Below, one piece after another: positions 11,744 to 31,813 of a DNA stretch of 64,000 nt. Position 1 is the stretch's first letter. Each line of letters opens with the position of its first letter. The notes beneath the pieces are model-generated. The model made no database searches, was not told where the DNA came from, and was given only the letters and a program-made list of their open reading frames with translations. The position numbers and the translations under genes are program-made. This DNA is from Dromaius novaehollandiae (lineage: Eukaryota; Chordata; Aves; Casuariiformes; Dromaiidae). Location: the NCBI RefSeq assembly GCF_036370855.1, contig NC_088111.1:20247501-20311500 (forward strand), written 5' to 3'.

Positions 11744-14700
11744 CTGTAAGTGCTAGTATCACTGCTCAATTACTGAGATTCTGACAGCTAGCAACCATGC
11801 TGGATTCCTTTCTGATGGCCAGAAGATTTTGAAACCTAGGTTGTCAGAAGTGAGGCTGGCTGAAACAAATGTCTTGCTTTATCTTAGAGTTCACCTTATA
11901 TGTTTGCTAGGACTGGAGGAGCTCTTCCCATTTGGCAGGACACCAAAGGCTAAATGTTCAGCACACCTGCCCTGTCCTGCCTCCGTTCAGCCTATGAAAC
12001 AATCTATTTTTTAACTATCCCTGTTTCAGAGGGAGGGAGGACACTGAAGAGTCTTTTTCAGTCCAAATCCAAGATGCAACATATACAAGGTAATTTTCTT
12101 TTTTTAACTAAGGACATGCAGGACAATTAGTTTGGCAGCAAAACTTAAGAGGGAGCATGCAACAGGCTGCTTCTCTCTGTGTGTTTGTGCCCATCATAGA
12201 CCCAACTTCTATGAATGTGTTTAATCCTTTAGAAAACAATATTTTCCGTGTGCACATCATTTGCTGGCAGAAACTCACAGTTAAACTATGTGCTCTGTGT
12301 GCGCTGCTATTCGTGTTAAATCTGACGCTTGATACTGTTGTTGGCTAACCCACGTTCTTGCGGGGAAGGAGAAAGAGTGCATGATCATTCCCAACTCACC
12401 TTTGCTGTGTCCTTCAGGATTTAAAGACTTTATTGCACTCTCTTCAGCTGTCTTTCTCCCAGACACATTTGAAATTTAGATTCACGCTTTCTAAAACTAA
12501 ACTGAATGTGGTGTTTGTTTAAAGGTACAAAGATCAACAGTCTCAGAGACCAAAATCCTTTGTGTGTTCTAAAAAATGGCATGACATGGGCGACAACAAC
12601 TCATTCCACAGCTTGTGCCAAGACTCTCAAAAGTACCAAATTGAAGTAAGAACACGTGTTTACTAACAACTGGACTGTGATAAAAAAAGATGTCACAGAA
12701 GCCATTGGAAAATCAGATACAAGAGTGTTCCATCACTATCAGCTGGCTGATACTTAAGGCATCCACTTGAAGGCTACCTACTCTCTATGTGCAATTTCCT
12801 GAGATATTCAGGCACCTACTCAAGTGTATTTTTAAACATAATTGACTTTGAGAAAGATTCCTTCAGAATTTGCTTGAACAGTCTCATGCAAATGCATTAC
12901 CACAGCTTAACAGAGTTACATCAGGGTAATTTAAGCTAATAAACTCTAGACTGCAGTTGCAGAAAGATCAGCTGATAAGGAAAAATGCAACAAGTAGCAA
13001 TAGTTCAGGAGCTTGTGATAATATAAATATGTATTAACATACAAAGAAAAAATGACAAAACTGCAACGTTTCCTTCTGAAATCAGTGACAAGGATGTTAG
13101 CTCTCAGAAGTCTTCTCTTAAGGAGATTTCTCTTTGTACGATTATCAGTTTAGAGCAGAAGTCTAACACGAGATACTAAAGGCCATCTTCTGTACTGCCT
13201 TTATGCCACAGAATAATCACAGGAACTTCTCTAGCCAAATGACAGGTATTTTGTTTTGGTATAGTCTAAACTATATATTTGTTATTCTGTTAATCTATTT
13301 GTTAATTTGTTTAACCGGGGTCAACTGGGATGAACTCTTTCCAGGACTGCAGCAGTCTTTCCCAAAGCCCCTGAAATTAATGGGAAGACTCCTCTTTCTT
13401 CATTAGGCTGTGGGTCACACCAGTTGTACAGATACACTAACCAGTTTTGCCCATCATGAGAGTTTGTGGAGCCTAGGAGTAAAAGAACCTTCTATAGGGG
13501 TCAGCTGAAAACTGTGAAGCAAAATCTTAAAATCTAGCAATTATTTTAAGTAACATGCTAGGCTAACCGGTGCGAGTGGAGCACCATGCCAACACATCTG
13601 CACTGCTTTTGTTTTCACCACCAGCTCTGTTACCTCTAAACCACTCTACGCTGTGCCATAAAGAGAGGGACGGGATTCATATTGCCCAGCTTGGGCAATC
13701 CATCTGATGGGAGACGCTGATGGGATGAAATGAATTGTCCTCCACAGATGCCTGTTTCTCTCTCTTGACTACAGAGGGAGCCACAGTTGACTAGGTCAGG
13801 CTTTAGATGGCTAACTTCTAAGTGCCTAAGTTAGAGCACAGGAATTCTCCTCCCACAGATGCGTACAGTTTGACAAGTTAAAGGTTAAGGCCCAAATTCT
13901 CAAAAGCACCCCAAGGCATGGTGTCACTTTGTCACTCCTGAGCTGCAAGTCTTCACACTCATCTCTTGTTCTGTCTTTCAGTGCCAATGCCAATAGCTCG
14001 GCAGAGTGCTGCATGCCAGGGGCAAGCTAGTGGAAGAGAGTTGGTATATGGCTAATGACACCATTACTTTAGGCATTTTATTTTTGCTTCTAACTTCAGT
14101 GCTCCAAATCACCCTGTACCGTTACTGCAGAGGGGCTGGTACCTCCCAAAGGCGATTCAGGGCACCTAAGTTAAATGTCTGAAGTTAGATAGGGTGAATA
14201 CTCCTGAGGTCACTTCTGCTCACCTTAAGAGGTTGGCAGGGATCCTGTTCCAGATCTGGTAACACTGAGTAGAGTACAGAGAACATAGTGATCAAAATTT
14301 CCTCTCAGTTAAACAGATGCCTATCTATCAAAGGCTGGGAACACCACTACCCTAGAGCAGAGCTTGCAGGACAAACTGATATGGAGCACTGGTAGGTCTG
14401 GCTAGCTGCAAGGATGAAACCATGCTGATTTTTCCTATATTAAGAGGTTGCTGGCTTGTTTATGGTCATTTTCTGCTGCACCTGCCACCTCTTTTCTTCA
14501 TGGTGTCTTCTGGAGATCTGTAAAAGCCACTAAAAAGTAGTGTTCTAAGAACCACAGTCAAAGGACAGATGTACTGAAATGTGCCCCAAATTCAATACAG
14601 CAGATATAACACAGGCGCTTCAGCGTTGACCTTCCTAACCATAGCCATGAAAGAGTAAACAGTGAGAAGGTCTGCAGTGAGTGGGTGGCAAAAAAATGGC

Positions 14701-16143
14701 AGATTAGCGCATCCAATAACAGTGTTTGGCAGTTACATGAAACATGTCAGGAAAGGAAACACTGGAAGTTGCCCAGGCTTCTCAAAAATATTCATTAGTT
14801 TTCCCCAAAATAACATAAACTGTTTCTGCTCTTTTTCTCAAAGAACCAAATATCTCCTTGACTTGATCATATCCTCCTTCTTTTTCTTCAGCTCAGCTCA
14901 CCCAGCTCTGTGAGCGAATGCCACGCAACTAAAAATGCCTCATCGCACAGCACTATGGTGACAACAAATGGATAACATATGCAATGCAGCCAGCTTATGA
15001 ATATCCCAAAGGCTGAAATTTGTTTGCACAAAGTCCTCAAATTGTTAAAAACTGGGGCAGAGCTTTGGGAAACTTCCAGTCTGGACAGACTTTCAAGAGC
15101 AAAGTTCTACACAGGAACATAAATTTCTGTCCTTGGCCATTCTCATATCCCTGCTAATTTTGATGTCATCTTACACCCTTCCTTCTGTCTCCTTTAATGT
15201 GAATCTTACATCCACTAATGAAACTGGAAATCATTCAACAAGCCTAAAAATGGTGATGTGTGCAGGATGACAATATTTACTTGCTTACTTATTCTCTGAA
15301 TACTGTTCTATCAATTCATGGACAGCAAGTCCACAAAAAAACTCCTGCATGCTGTCTAACAAAGCACAAACGCTTAAATGCATTTTCTTCTTCTCCAGTT
15401 CCTCTTTGGTGTATATCAATCCCTTTTCTTCTAACACATGCGGCTGACCAACACACATCTGCATTGCTGACTGCTAGCTCGTATTACAAACTGCTGGTAT
15501 ATGCTGGATTCTTACTGGGCTTGCGGATTACATGAAGACTGTGTTGTAATTAACTTTTCGGCCAACTGGAAGTTAAATCTTGTGAATTAAAGAATCCTAA
15601 TCTGTTAGACTACAAATAGAGCTGTTGCTTAAATGTCACCAGCAGCTGAGTTAAGAAGAATGATTCAAGGAGAAGGAATTTCTGCACCTGTAAATTGATG
15701 CTTGTTACTTATGAAAAGCAGCCACAGAACCTCTGCTCATCTTGCCAGAACTTCCCAGGCCTCCTTAATAGCAAGGAAAAGCAGGGCAGAACCGCCTGCT
15801 TACATTAAAAGAGAAGCTTTCCCATGTTTCATGCGCTACTTAGAACATGCCTGATCAAAGTCAAGGCTGAAGCACAAACATGAAACATGAAACTTCTCTT
15901 TTCACATACACATCTTGATATCTGCCTAAAAAACTTCCCTGGGGATACAGTGTGTGCTAGAGGAGTTATGGGATTGGGAGGTATCTAGATGCTGCTGGAT
16001 CAGAATACAAAGATGAAGGAGAATCTGGATATAAGCAGAGACTTCAAAAGAAACTGCATATTGTTTTTGCTATAGAAATGCTCAAATATTACCATGTTAG
16101 AGGATGTGTAAGTATCTAAATAGAGATATTCAAGTATCCAGAT
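11744..16143. other. Region without a supported gene
   Basis: No recognised gene or repeat. Short splice-flanked open stretches on the minus strand, such as about 12455-12399 with a GTGAGT donor and about 14269-14229 with a good acceptor and GTGAGC donor, are too short to call. A plus-strand polypyrimidine-AG site at about 14880 leads to no sustained frame. Confidence 0.45.
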
Positions 16144-16272
16144 AGAGATTTTCAAAGCCTGATTGGACACAGTCCTGGGCAACCTACTCTAGCTGACCCT
16201 GCTTTGAGCAAAGGGGTTGGACTAGACGATCTCCAGAGGTCCCTTCCAACCTCAGCTATTCTGTCAGTCTGT
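16144..16272 (+). mobile_element. CR1 LINE, 3' end fragment
   Basis: The sequence has the hallmark 3' terminus of avian CR1: a GGACACAGTCCTGGGCAACC block, then AGCTGACCCTGCTTTGAGCA, then GGTTGGACTAGACGATCTCC and GGTCCCTTCCAACCTCA, ending in a degenerate ATTCTGT octamer. Only the 3'-most 130 bp are clear, a typical severely 5'-truncated insertion. The terminal repeats are diverged, so it is not a recent copy. Confidence 0.9.
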
Positions 16273-16308
16273 AAGGAACTATATAGATCAGGTGCACCCT
16301 GAAAAACA

Positions 16309-16400
16309 AATGTGGGAGACAGCGTATCTTTTACTAGACCAGATGATATAGCTGAAAAAAAAAGACAAAGCAGCTTTCAGACACACAAGCCCTTCTTTAG
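16309..16400. repeat. Possible ancient amniote dispersed repeat
   Basis: The order GAGACA, ATCTTTTACTAGACCA, an A-rich stretch with GACAAAGCAGCTTTC, then AGCCCTTCTTTAG resembles an old dispersed repeat I recall from turtle, crocodile and bird sequence. In that element, ATCTTTTATTGGACCA is followed by a GACAAGCTTTC word and a CTCTTCTTCAG word. Divergence is high. The assignment rests on memory of word order only and no family name is given. Confidence 0.35.
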
Positions 16401-17727
16401 ATGACTACACATTTAATGAAAGATATTCTCTCTGCCTAGAAACCTATATCCTTAAAAAAATGACAGCTACAACCCAGACCTAAAAGGCAGCACGATGGCA
16501 GGCCTTGAGGGGATTACAGAAGCACACCCTAACAGCAGTCTTGTTTTAGGTGATTCATGTAAGGCATCTATCACTGCAGTATGAGATCCACAAAGACATT
16601 TAAGCATATGACTGAGTTATTCACAGGTTCTGAATATTATGTAGGTGGCTAAGTGATGGATTGAGCTCTAGCTAGCAGAAGCAGTAAAGCCTCTTGCAGC
16701 GTAATTAATACAATCCAAAAGCCATCAGGAAGGAACTAGAGAAAGCCTGCCGTTCTTGCCAGATCTGGAAAACCGTGAGGGCCCAGTACTGTATCACAGA
16801 AGACAACCTTGTATATATAAATAATAACTATTTTTCCCTGCTGTTCTGCCTATTGGTGTTAACAAGTGCCAAGCTTACATGATTAACAGCTGTATTAGCA
16901 CTGGCATGTTATCACAAGAATTTCCATGGGTAAACTAAAAGGATATCCAGGTTAAGGACAGTGCTAGAGACTACTGACTACAGAAATCACTTCCAGCAGA
17001 GGAACTGGTTTCACTGGGCCTCACGGCCTCCGTCAAGCAGAGCACCCGCAGACACAGCTTCCCATTCTGGTCTCAGTTCCGACAAACTGGCGCTCGCTCC
17101 ACTAGAGCCGGGGAAGTTACTACAGATTTACACAGCTGGTATCTCTCACAGCCACTGACTGACGGGCAACCTTGGACATGCTCGTTCTGAACCCGACTCC
17201 TCACCGTCATGGAACGAACGCCAGCACTCAGCCAAGCAGCTCGCAGCTCATGATTAGCTGGGGTACAGCACTAGCTTTCCCTACTGCATGGACTCCTGTT
17301 TTCTAAATCCTTGGCTATGTCTAAGATTTTCCACCTCTGCCTTGTCCTAAAAGGCACGTGTGCTCTACCACCCATGATACCTCAGATTGGCTGAAAATCT
17401 CTTTTTCCAGTGTACAGGAGGCTCGCACCTCTTCACCACCTGTCCCCATTCATTTTTCATTGCTTCTGAAAACAATCCGAAAACACTCCTGCTCTAATTA
17501 GGTTTAAAGAAGTGGGAAAGCCTTTGAGTACTTTTTTCCTAAATAATCTGCTTACTAGTGTGTCACACCTATTGCCTTTACCCATCCTGCCCTCCTGCAC
17601 TTTTTACCATTAAGTCTGAATCCATTTATTTGCTCCTGTTTTGGCTGTAATGAGTGGACTGCTCAGTTTGCATGAGAACAGGGAGTCAGTGATTAATCAG
17701 AAGAAATCTGGAAATTATTTCTACATC

Positions 17728-17733
17728 ATTTAA
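17728..17733 (-). terminator. Possible poly(A) signal ATTAAA
   Basis: The minus strand reads ATTAAA about 260 nt beyond the stop codon of the candidate membrane-protein gene, a reasonable 3' UTR length. The hexamer is common by chance in AT-rich DNA, so this depends on that gene being real. Confidence 0.25.
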
Positions 17734-17989
17734 TAAATTCAAGTGTAAAAACAAATAGAAATACATAGGAAAATGGGGATTTTATCATACTAGGCCAGTG
17801 CTTAGATGTGTGCAGTGAATTAAAAAAAAATCAAAAAGCCCCAACCCCCAACACCCCACCAACCTAGCTCCTTCTGAGCATCTGTTTGCAAGGCAAAACA
17901 GCTTTCCCTGGTGGAAGATGGGATAATTGGAGGTGTCTACGTTGACGGCTGACCAACTACGGCCAAGAGTACCTTGAGCCGAAGTCCAT

Positions 17990-18773
17990 TCAAGTTCCAT
18001 GCCCCCTGAAAAATCTGAAAGGCTTCTTGCCAATACTGGTTATATTATTCTGAATTTCCATAGATTTTTGCTCTTGAACATCTTTGTCCAGGGCCTCCTC
18101 TTCCAGCTGGGTGGCATTCTCTCTCTCCCTCTCTCTCTCTCCCTCCATAACAGGTTTTATATCACTCCTCTCTTGCACAGTAGCACAAATGGAGCTGCTG
18201 GCTTTCTCAGAACTGGGCAGGCAAAGGTAACAGATCCTGGCTGTGGCTGCTTTAGAATAAGACTGACATGCAGAAGCTTTAAGGATGGCTTTTAGCAAGC
18301 CATCCTATCTCTTCTAGACAACACAGAGGACTTCATTTTCCACAGAACCTAATTTGGCAAATTCAAATTACCTGTATGCTTTTAAAGAGTTGTGAAAGGC
18401 TCAAAATAAAGACGAAAAATAAAAGGCTACCCCTTCCCTGAACAAAAGCAGCAATGTCCTTCCTTTGCCTGGGACAGAGACCCAAATGCCTCCATACGTA
18501 CCCACGCATTCGTGTGCTCTCAGATGACACATAAATCAGATTCTGAGCTGACTGAATCTCCATCGAGCAGTACGCTCTTCTAACCATTATACAGTTTCTG
18601 AAACTATGCTAACACTTATACTTTGCCTGACCAACAAACAAAAACCCTGACAGTTTGGCACTAACCTTCTTCCAAGCAAAGTTGAAAAGTTATGCATTTC
18701 ACTTCAGTAGGAGCAGAATTAGGCCTTTCATTATTGACAAGTGTTTGCTTAGGTTGTGACTTCTTTCTCACTA
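17990..18773 (-). CDS. Candidate downstream exons of an unrecognised gene
   Basis: Three segments form a phase-consistent chain. 18773-18666 (108 nt) has a T-rich acceptor and GTTAGT donor, is open for 35 codons and includes RPNSAPTEVKCITFQLCLEE. 18399-18372 (28 nt) follows an acceptor after a T-rich tract and has a GTAATT donor. 18212-17990 follows a strong acceptor (CCTTTGCCTGCCCAG) and runs about 73 codons to a TGA. Phases are 1 to 1, 1 to 2, then a one-base start that completes Ser. The last segment is hydrophilic, contains an in-frame GA microsatellite encoding alternating Glu-Arg, and an acidic QLEEEALDKDVQEQ stretch. It could be the 3' end of the gene whose first exon is at 20691-20323, but that exon ends in phase 0, so at least one linking exon is missing. 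Product unknown. Confidence 0.3.
18117..18145. repeat. CT/GA microsatellite
   Basis: Imperfect (CT)n with CCC interruptions on the plus strand. If the candidate exon here is real, it is translated on the minus strand as a Glu-Arg alternation and would be length-polymorphic within the protein. Confidence 0.85.
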
Positions 18774-20322
18774 CTCCCCAAAAACAAGCGAGCAACAACA
18801 AAAGATGATTTCTGGTACTATGTTTCTGCATGATTTCCATTGATTTCACACAAAAGAGGAGCTTATATTAATGTTTTCAACTGTCCAGACAAGGATGATC
18901 TGCTGCATCAAGTCTGTGAAAAAAATAAAACCATTTCTTTGGAGCAAGTGATCACTGAAGCTAAATAGCACTACTTTAAATTGTATAAAAATAGCAACCA
19001 CAGCACACTTTCTTCCCAATTCATATTGTACAAATACAGTCATCTGTAATAATAGTAGAAAAAGAAAATAAACTAATGATGTTACTTTGCAACATGATCC
19101 ATTTTCAAAACCACTGCTAATTTTTGATCTGTAATAGATCTAGTAAAACTAATAGCACCTTCTTCAGCAAACAAAATACGCCAGTATGTAAATAATCACG
19201 TGAATTACTCCCTCTGCCATATATTCTGCACAACATAGTCTCACATTTTGTATATTCCCCCCTCTCCCTCCAGCTGGATGTACTGATATCCCTAAATAAC
19301 TCAGGCAGCTCTTGAAGACTCAGAATGCAAGATGGACTCAGCCAGCTGCGTAGCTCACTGAAAAGGCTGTAAAGCAATGCTTCATTCACTAAGAAAGGAA
19401 GATCTGTCTCTTGATCCTTTGGCAGGGAGCAGTTATTGACACCCAGGCCTCCTGTCCACCCTAAGGTGAAGGCTTTGTATTGGAGTTCCCACCTTGAGCC
19501 TAGGACTTGCTCGCTGCTGAAGTGGGGTATTGGCACTGCAAGATACCTGTCTCAAGAATGAAGAATACCAACAGCTGCTACCGTATGTAATACAGCCTTG
19601 CACAACTGCCATGAAACTGTCATCTCAAGGGCAAAATCTGATGTATTGCGATGAGGATAACGATAAAAATATAAAGGCATGCATCTGGTTTCATTCCCTA
19701 AAAAAGTGCCTTGGCCAAGGCAAGGAGAATTTTGCAGGCTGACGATAATGCCTTTCGTGTTTTCAGAGTGCGATATGCATGATCATCATGCCCAACAGAA
19801 AAATAACGTAATATTTCCAAAGGCTTAGTATTGCATATATACTACTGGCTAGGATAGGTGTCTGCAGAGCTCCTGTACCCTACCGGGCCAGATCCTTAGC
19901 TGAGTAAACTGGCAAAACGCTACTTAATGTGGTGAAAGTAGGTAGATCTGTAACAGTTAAAGAGCTGCCCTCTTATTTCTTTAAGTAAAAAATGATACCT
20001 GTTTCTAATAAGAGAAGAAGGATAATTTACCATATAGATACGTACACATGCATAGATGATAATGGTAACATTAGCATCTTACTTATAGACATAACATACA
20101 TACAACTCATGCCACATGGAGCTATGTCTGAATGACTGCTTCACGGTGAAATACGCAGTGCAAAAGTATGAATTCAGTGTCATACTTCAACATAGTGAGA
20201 TACTCCCCCCGCCCTTCCCCCTTCCCATCCAAGTTCATGGAATACATATTCCAACAGAACTCACTACTTCAGCCAGGAGGTCTAAGTCTGGTTGAGCCTG
20301 AAATTCTTTAGAGGCCTCATAC
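18774..20322. other. Between candidate exons, nothing firm
   Basis: A minus-strand frame at 19536-19117 is open for 139 codons but lacks clear splice sites and resembles nothing I know. A T-rich acceptor ending in TTTCACAG at about 18919 and a donor-like CAG/GTATCT at about 19547 are present. One of these could mark the missing linking exon of the membrane-protein candidate, but none satisfies both phase and splice quality. Confidence 0.35.
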
Positions 20323-20691
20323 CTGAACCCTTGTGTGGCTCGACAGATACTGCGAATACGCTGCCTCCTTCGCTGAATGCTCTTTAGCTTCAGACGTAAC
20401 ATCAGCGGTTCTGTGCTGGTGGTGTTGGGACTTCTGATCATGCTGGCCATCCCTTTTCCTAGCTTCCGAGTCAAACAAGACATGGGTTAGCCTCTCCAGA
20501 TAGTGCTCCAGCTCTTCCTGGCTGTGCTCCAGCTGTTTGCCAACATTACTGGGAAGAAAGGAAGAGGGTGGTGGGGGGCTTTTGCTTTCCCTCTCCTTCT
20601 TGGCCTCTTCCAAATGTGGGTTATGCCTCATTAGAAGAAGCACCACGATAAGCAAGATCAGGCACAGATACACAACCCAGACTTCTTCCAT
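20323..20691 (-). CDS. Candidate first exon of a single-pass membrane protein
   Basis: An ATG at 20691 with good context (A at -3, G at +4) opens 123 codons to a CAG/GTATGA donor. Residues about 6-21 (VVYLCLILLIVVLLLM) form one strong membrane span after a very short N-terminus. Then come a charged EEAKKERE stretch, a proline run, a likely amphipathic helix (HSQEELEHYLERLTHVLF) and a His/Gln/Lys-rich, hydrophilic tail. This suggests a signal-anchor protein with a cytoplasmic or lumenal coil. I do not recognise the family. A complication: a second frame, one base shifted, stays open past the donor through YEASKEFQAQPDLDLLAEV to a stronger GTGAGT donor at about 20263. The exon may therefore extend with a frameshift, or the second frame is fortuitous. 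Linking exons to 18773-17990 are incomplete. Confidence 0.42.
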
Positions 20692-23600
20692 TATGGTGGT
20701 GAGATACCAAGAGGCTAGTGCCTGTTGGTGTACCTAAAGGTAAAAAAGACAAATATGCCAAATACAGTAGATGTTCAGTGCTTCCCAGTTTTCAGCATCC
20801 ACAGAAAAGGATTGTTGCCAGTAATGAAAGCGCTTTGGTAGTTTATGTCAAAGCTCAATTTTTCTTTAAGCAGTGTGACCTACAAAGCTTCCTTCAGGTC
20901 TCAATGTGCAAGCAGCACAAACAGTGAACAGCAAAAATTTTTAAGCAAAGAGAATAAAATTACTTCCTCCTTGGAGTAAAATAGCTTCAGCAGAAAGACA
21001 CAAGATCATCTATTCCAGCTCCTTATGCTATTAAAATACCACTATTTCTCCTTTTCTTGTTACTAGTTGTAACCACTTTGTATCTTCAGAGATAGGGACT
21101 CCTGGAAAATCCTGGTGCAAGGTACTTTGCAGCTACAGTCTAAGGAACTGCAGGTCCAATGCTTATTACTCTTCAAACGATAACTCTTCTAACGTCTGAA
21201 TTGCTGTCTTGCTGGCTTGCTTTTCTTCTTTCTAATTCAAACAAAAGATAAATTAGGACTGGGCTTTTCCTCCCCTAGGAAAGAAAAATAAAATATTTTA
21301 TCCTTTAGGGGTCATGAGATGCTGATTCCACAGTCCACCTTCAGCACTTTTCAAAAAAAATTAAGTGACAGAAGGGAATCTGGTCACTCGAGTCACAGAT
21401 TTGGTAAGACCAGTTCTACTGGCTTCCTTCTCTCTCCACTGGCTTCGGGAGAGGGAGCCCCAGCAGAAGCAGGGACTCGGGAGGTAATCCCAGCTGAACT
21501 TTGTGGGGATCTCTTGGAGATCCTTTGCACGCTGTTCCTCAGTGACTGCCCCCCCACACCCCCAATTACTTCAAGCAGCCGTTGGGCAGCCCAGGGACCA
21601 ATAAATCCATTTCCACCGACCAACCCCAAGGGAAGGGATTGGGAGAACTTACCAATTAGCTCCCAGCATTGAGGTTAACAGCCAAAATCGAAGTAGAGAC
21701 GAGAAGCCACCAGGATGGGGCCAATCCACGAGGAAGGAAGGCTGGCTATGGCCGCTGCTCTCTCCCCCTCGGAGGCAGGGTCTGTCTGGAATGGGATTGC
21801 GTTTCCTAACCTTTGCTATGGGATCTTTTTACAGATGAGGGTGCCAAGCCTAAAGGGGGCGGAGAGCACACCCAGATTTCTGCTGCCTCTGCAAGAAAAC
21901 ATTCTTGGGCTCAAGATGCCACAGAACCAACTCCAAAATTCTTCACTTTGTTCCCAGAAATGACACTTTTCCTCTGCTTTGCTAGGATGAATGGTCTGAA
22001 AAGAAAGATTGTAGCATTCTCTGATCCCATTACTCACTTTAGAAAGCTGATCCTCAAGTTTTACTTTTTCAAGACTAATGCCAACAAGCAAGTTATGCCC
22101 TAGATGCACTGTTGGACTCTGCACTCCATTCTTGCCTTGCCTTTAACTCATTCCTGAGGCCACAGCCATGCTGGAAGAACTTGTAAACAGTTTGCTGCCT
22201 ACAAGCCTGGGCCTGGAACTGCTGTACTACATTTAGGTGGACAGTCACCAAAGAGATATGGTAAAAAAATCATAGCTGCCCCTTTTACACTGACCCCAAA
22301 TGCATGACACAAAGCTGAGGAGGAAAAGACAGGCAGGTCAGGAGTGCACTTATTTTCTACCATATTAAGAACACTGGAACAAAGAACTCCAAGTAGATAT
22401 CCTGTCTCCCTCACTGTCATACACCATTAATGCCTTAGGGCCTGGATCATAGCTCCATCCGCACGGATTACAGTAACTAGTATAGCAAAGCCCTGATCCA
22501 GACCTGATGCTGCTCTAGTAGGAGATGTCATTGAAATCCAAATAAAAACAATGCTAAAAAGAGGAAACACTTTTTAAAAATGTAATTAAGATTGTGTCAT
22601 GGTTCCTATGAAGGGGAATGGACTGATAAGCGGGGACAGCATTTGCTAACTTCTAATATACACTGTTTCCTTTTGATCTAAATGACTGAAAATGCAGCAA
22701 AGAAGTTTCAAACATTATCTCATTCTTAAGCTTTGTAAAGATTGCTGTAATCGCAGATGCAAAATATTGTATCGCTGCCTCTTCAAGGCGCATTTAGGAA
22801 TTAACTTTGATATGTCTGTCAAAAGCGCAGGCAGCATCACTTTAACTATACAAATAGGAAGCTGACAGAAAGGCAAAATGTTTTCTCCAGCATCACCCAT
22901 CCTAGCCATGGAATTGTCCCAGCTTACTCCAGGTCTTGCATTCAGGTCTCCAGGTCAAGTACGATACTCAGGGCTATAAAAGATCACTTTGATGAACATT
23001 TGCCTTCTGAGTCCTCCAATACTGACGTACCATTAAAGGAATAAAGGAATGGGTTGCCTTTGCAAGTGAGCCTTATGTGAAGGCCTGTCGAAAACCACAG
23101 GAGCCTCTCATGTGTTATGAAGGCATTTCTCCCTGCCCTCTTCAGAGGTAAGAACATAAAACTGGCTGGATTCTGTTACACCAAAGGTCCACCTCAGCAG
23201 TATCTTTATTCTAGCTGTGAATGCCTAAAGAACAAGGCAATCATTTACAAATGCTTCCCAGAATACTGTCCCAGCCTCTCAAAGCACAAGATTTTATAAT
23301 GTTTTAGCAAACCTAACTTTACATGAAACAATGTGGGGAAAAAATCACTATTTCTCAGATGTACACTGCATAAGCAGCTAGGTAAGAAAATGGCTATAAT
23401 TCCAAGGCCATATACAGTATGCAACTAAATCTTCATAAGCAACATAAAAATACTAAGATTTTGCAAAGGACATAGCCTTTTCATTTTTAATATAAAATCC
23501 TGGAAATCCAAAACAAGTCTGAAAAAAGCTGTACTGTGTTATTCCATACAGTCAAAATAACAGCCGTGCGCACCAGGAAGTAGAAGAATTGACTAAGCTA

Positions 23601-24088
23601 TTGATTTCCAGTTTTATTTATGTCTTCTGTGTATTTCTCCTTATCAGATATGTTATCCAGTTTCACTTTCCCCTTGTCCCTTTTAACAGCCATTATTTTA
23701 AATATTTAAAACAAAATAAATCCTCGAGATGCAATTTACTATATCTGAGCTTAGCAATAAAATACATTCCTTTTTCTGCAGCCAACAACATTTGCAGGAA
23801 AAGACTTCAAAAAACTATTTCCCCACTGTCTCTCAGTACACCCTGAAATCTGCCTGCAGTTCCATTTCTTGCTTCTCATACTGGATGACTGACTGGTCTA
23901 TAAAAGGGAGGAAAGCTCTGCTCCCTAGGGACATCTGATACCATGTTTCCTTTTAAAGGCCTTCTGTTCCTTCAGCTTTTTAAGATTGAATGGGGAAGAT
24001 TTTCTGCATGAACACAGGCGACAGGTTCAGTGACTGAAGCAGTATCAAGGCACTGGAGATGTACATTCAACTGTCCAGAAAGTAAAAA
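20692..24088. other. Intergenic, nothing recognised
   Basis: Between the candidate membrane-protein exon and the 3' end of the C8orf33 homolog. Short frames at 21319-22103 are open on both strands without splice consensus or family resemblance. The promoter and 5' UTR of the candidate gene would lie immediately above 20691, but no CpG island is present there. Confidence 0.5.
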
Positions 24089-24094
24089 TTTAAT
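24089..24094 (-). terminator. Possible poly(A) signal for the C8orf33 homolog
   Basis: ATTAAA on the minus strand about 660 nt past the stop codon at 24750. An AATAAA further on (23613-23618) is an alternative. No canonical signal was seen nearer the stop, so the 3' end is not settled. Confidence 0.3.
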
Positions 24095-24749
24095 ACAGAT
24101 CAAATGCAACAGATTCTCTGGGCTGTCACAGTTCATTTCACTGTCACCCAGGGTTTGAGACACAGTTGATTTATCCTCTGAGTCACTGCTGGTTGTCACT
24201 GGGCTACTTATAAAGTAAGCTTCTTTTTTTAAGAACTGACTGTACATCCTTCCCAGCTGGCAAGAACCTGGCCTCAGAAACTAAAAATCTTTCCTTGTCT
24301 GGAAACACCCGCCCTGACATCCCTAAGCTAGAGTAAATCAGCATTTGCAGTTTTCTTCTAAGTCTATACTTTTCAGTTAGACAAATGAATGAGCAAAGAT
24401 GATTCGCACTCATTTTCCTCTCAGTTCCTGAACTCTTGCACATTGTATTTGATTAAATACACTACCCAGTGCTTTCTGGATACCAGAATCCATGCTGATC
24501 ATTTGAAAAGGTGCCTTTCTACAGTGTGAGGACAGAGGTCTACAATGTAGACTGTGTACTGGGGTTATGTGTATAGTAAGCAGATCTATTATACATCTCT
24601 ATATAAGGCACTCTGAAAGACAATCCTTTCTTTGGTAAACACGCAGAGATTCCTAAGTAACATTCTCCCTGCACAGGATCCTTCTACCCTTCTTAGGTTT
24701 GCAGAAAATCTGGCACAGTTTTTAGCCACAGTTTTAGTCTAAAACTTTC

Positions 24750-31813
<7,064 letters not shown>

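Noticed and set aside
1-18000. PDPK1, the human neighbour of AMDHD2
   Set aside because: No segment resembles the kinase or PH-domain motifs on either strand, so this part of human synteny is not kept here.
19117-19536. 139-codon minus-strand frame
   Set aside because: No convincing acceptor or donor and no recognised motif; kept only as a possible location of a missing exon.
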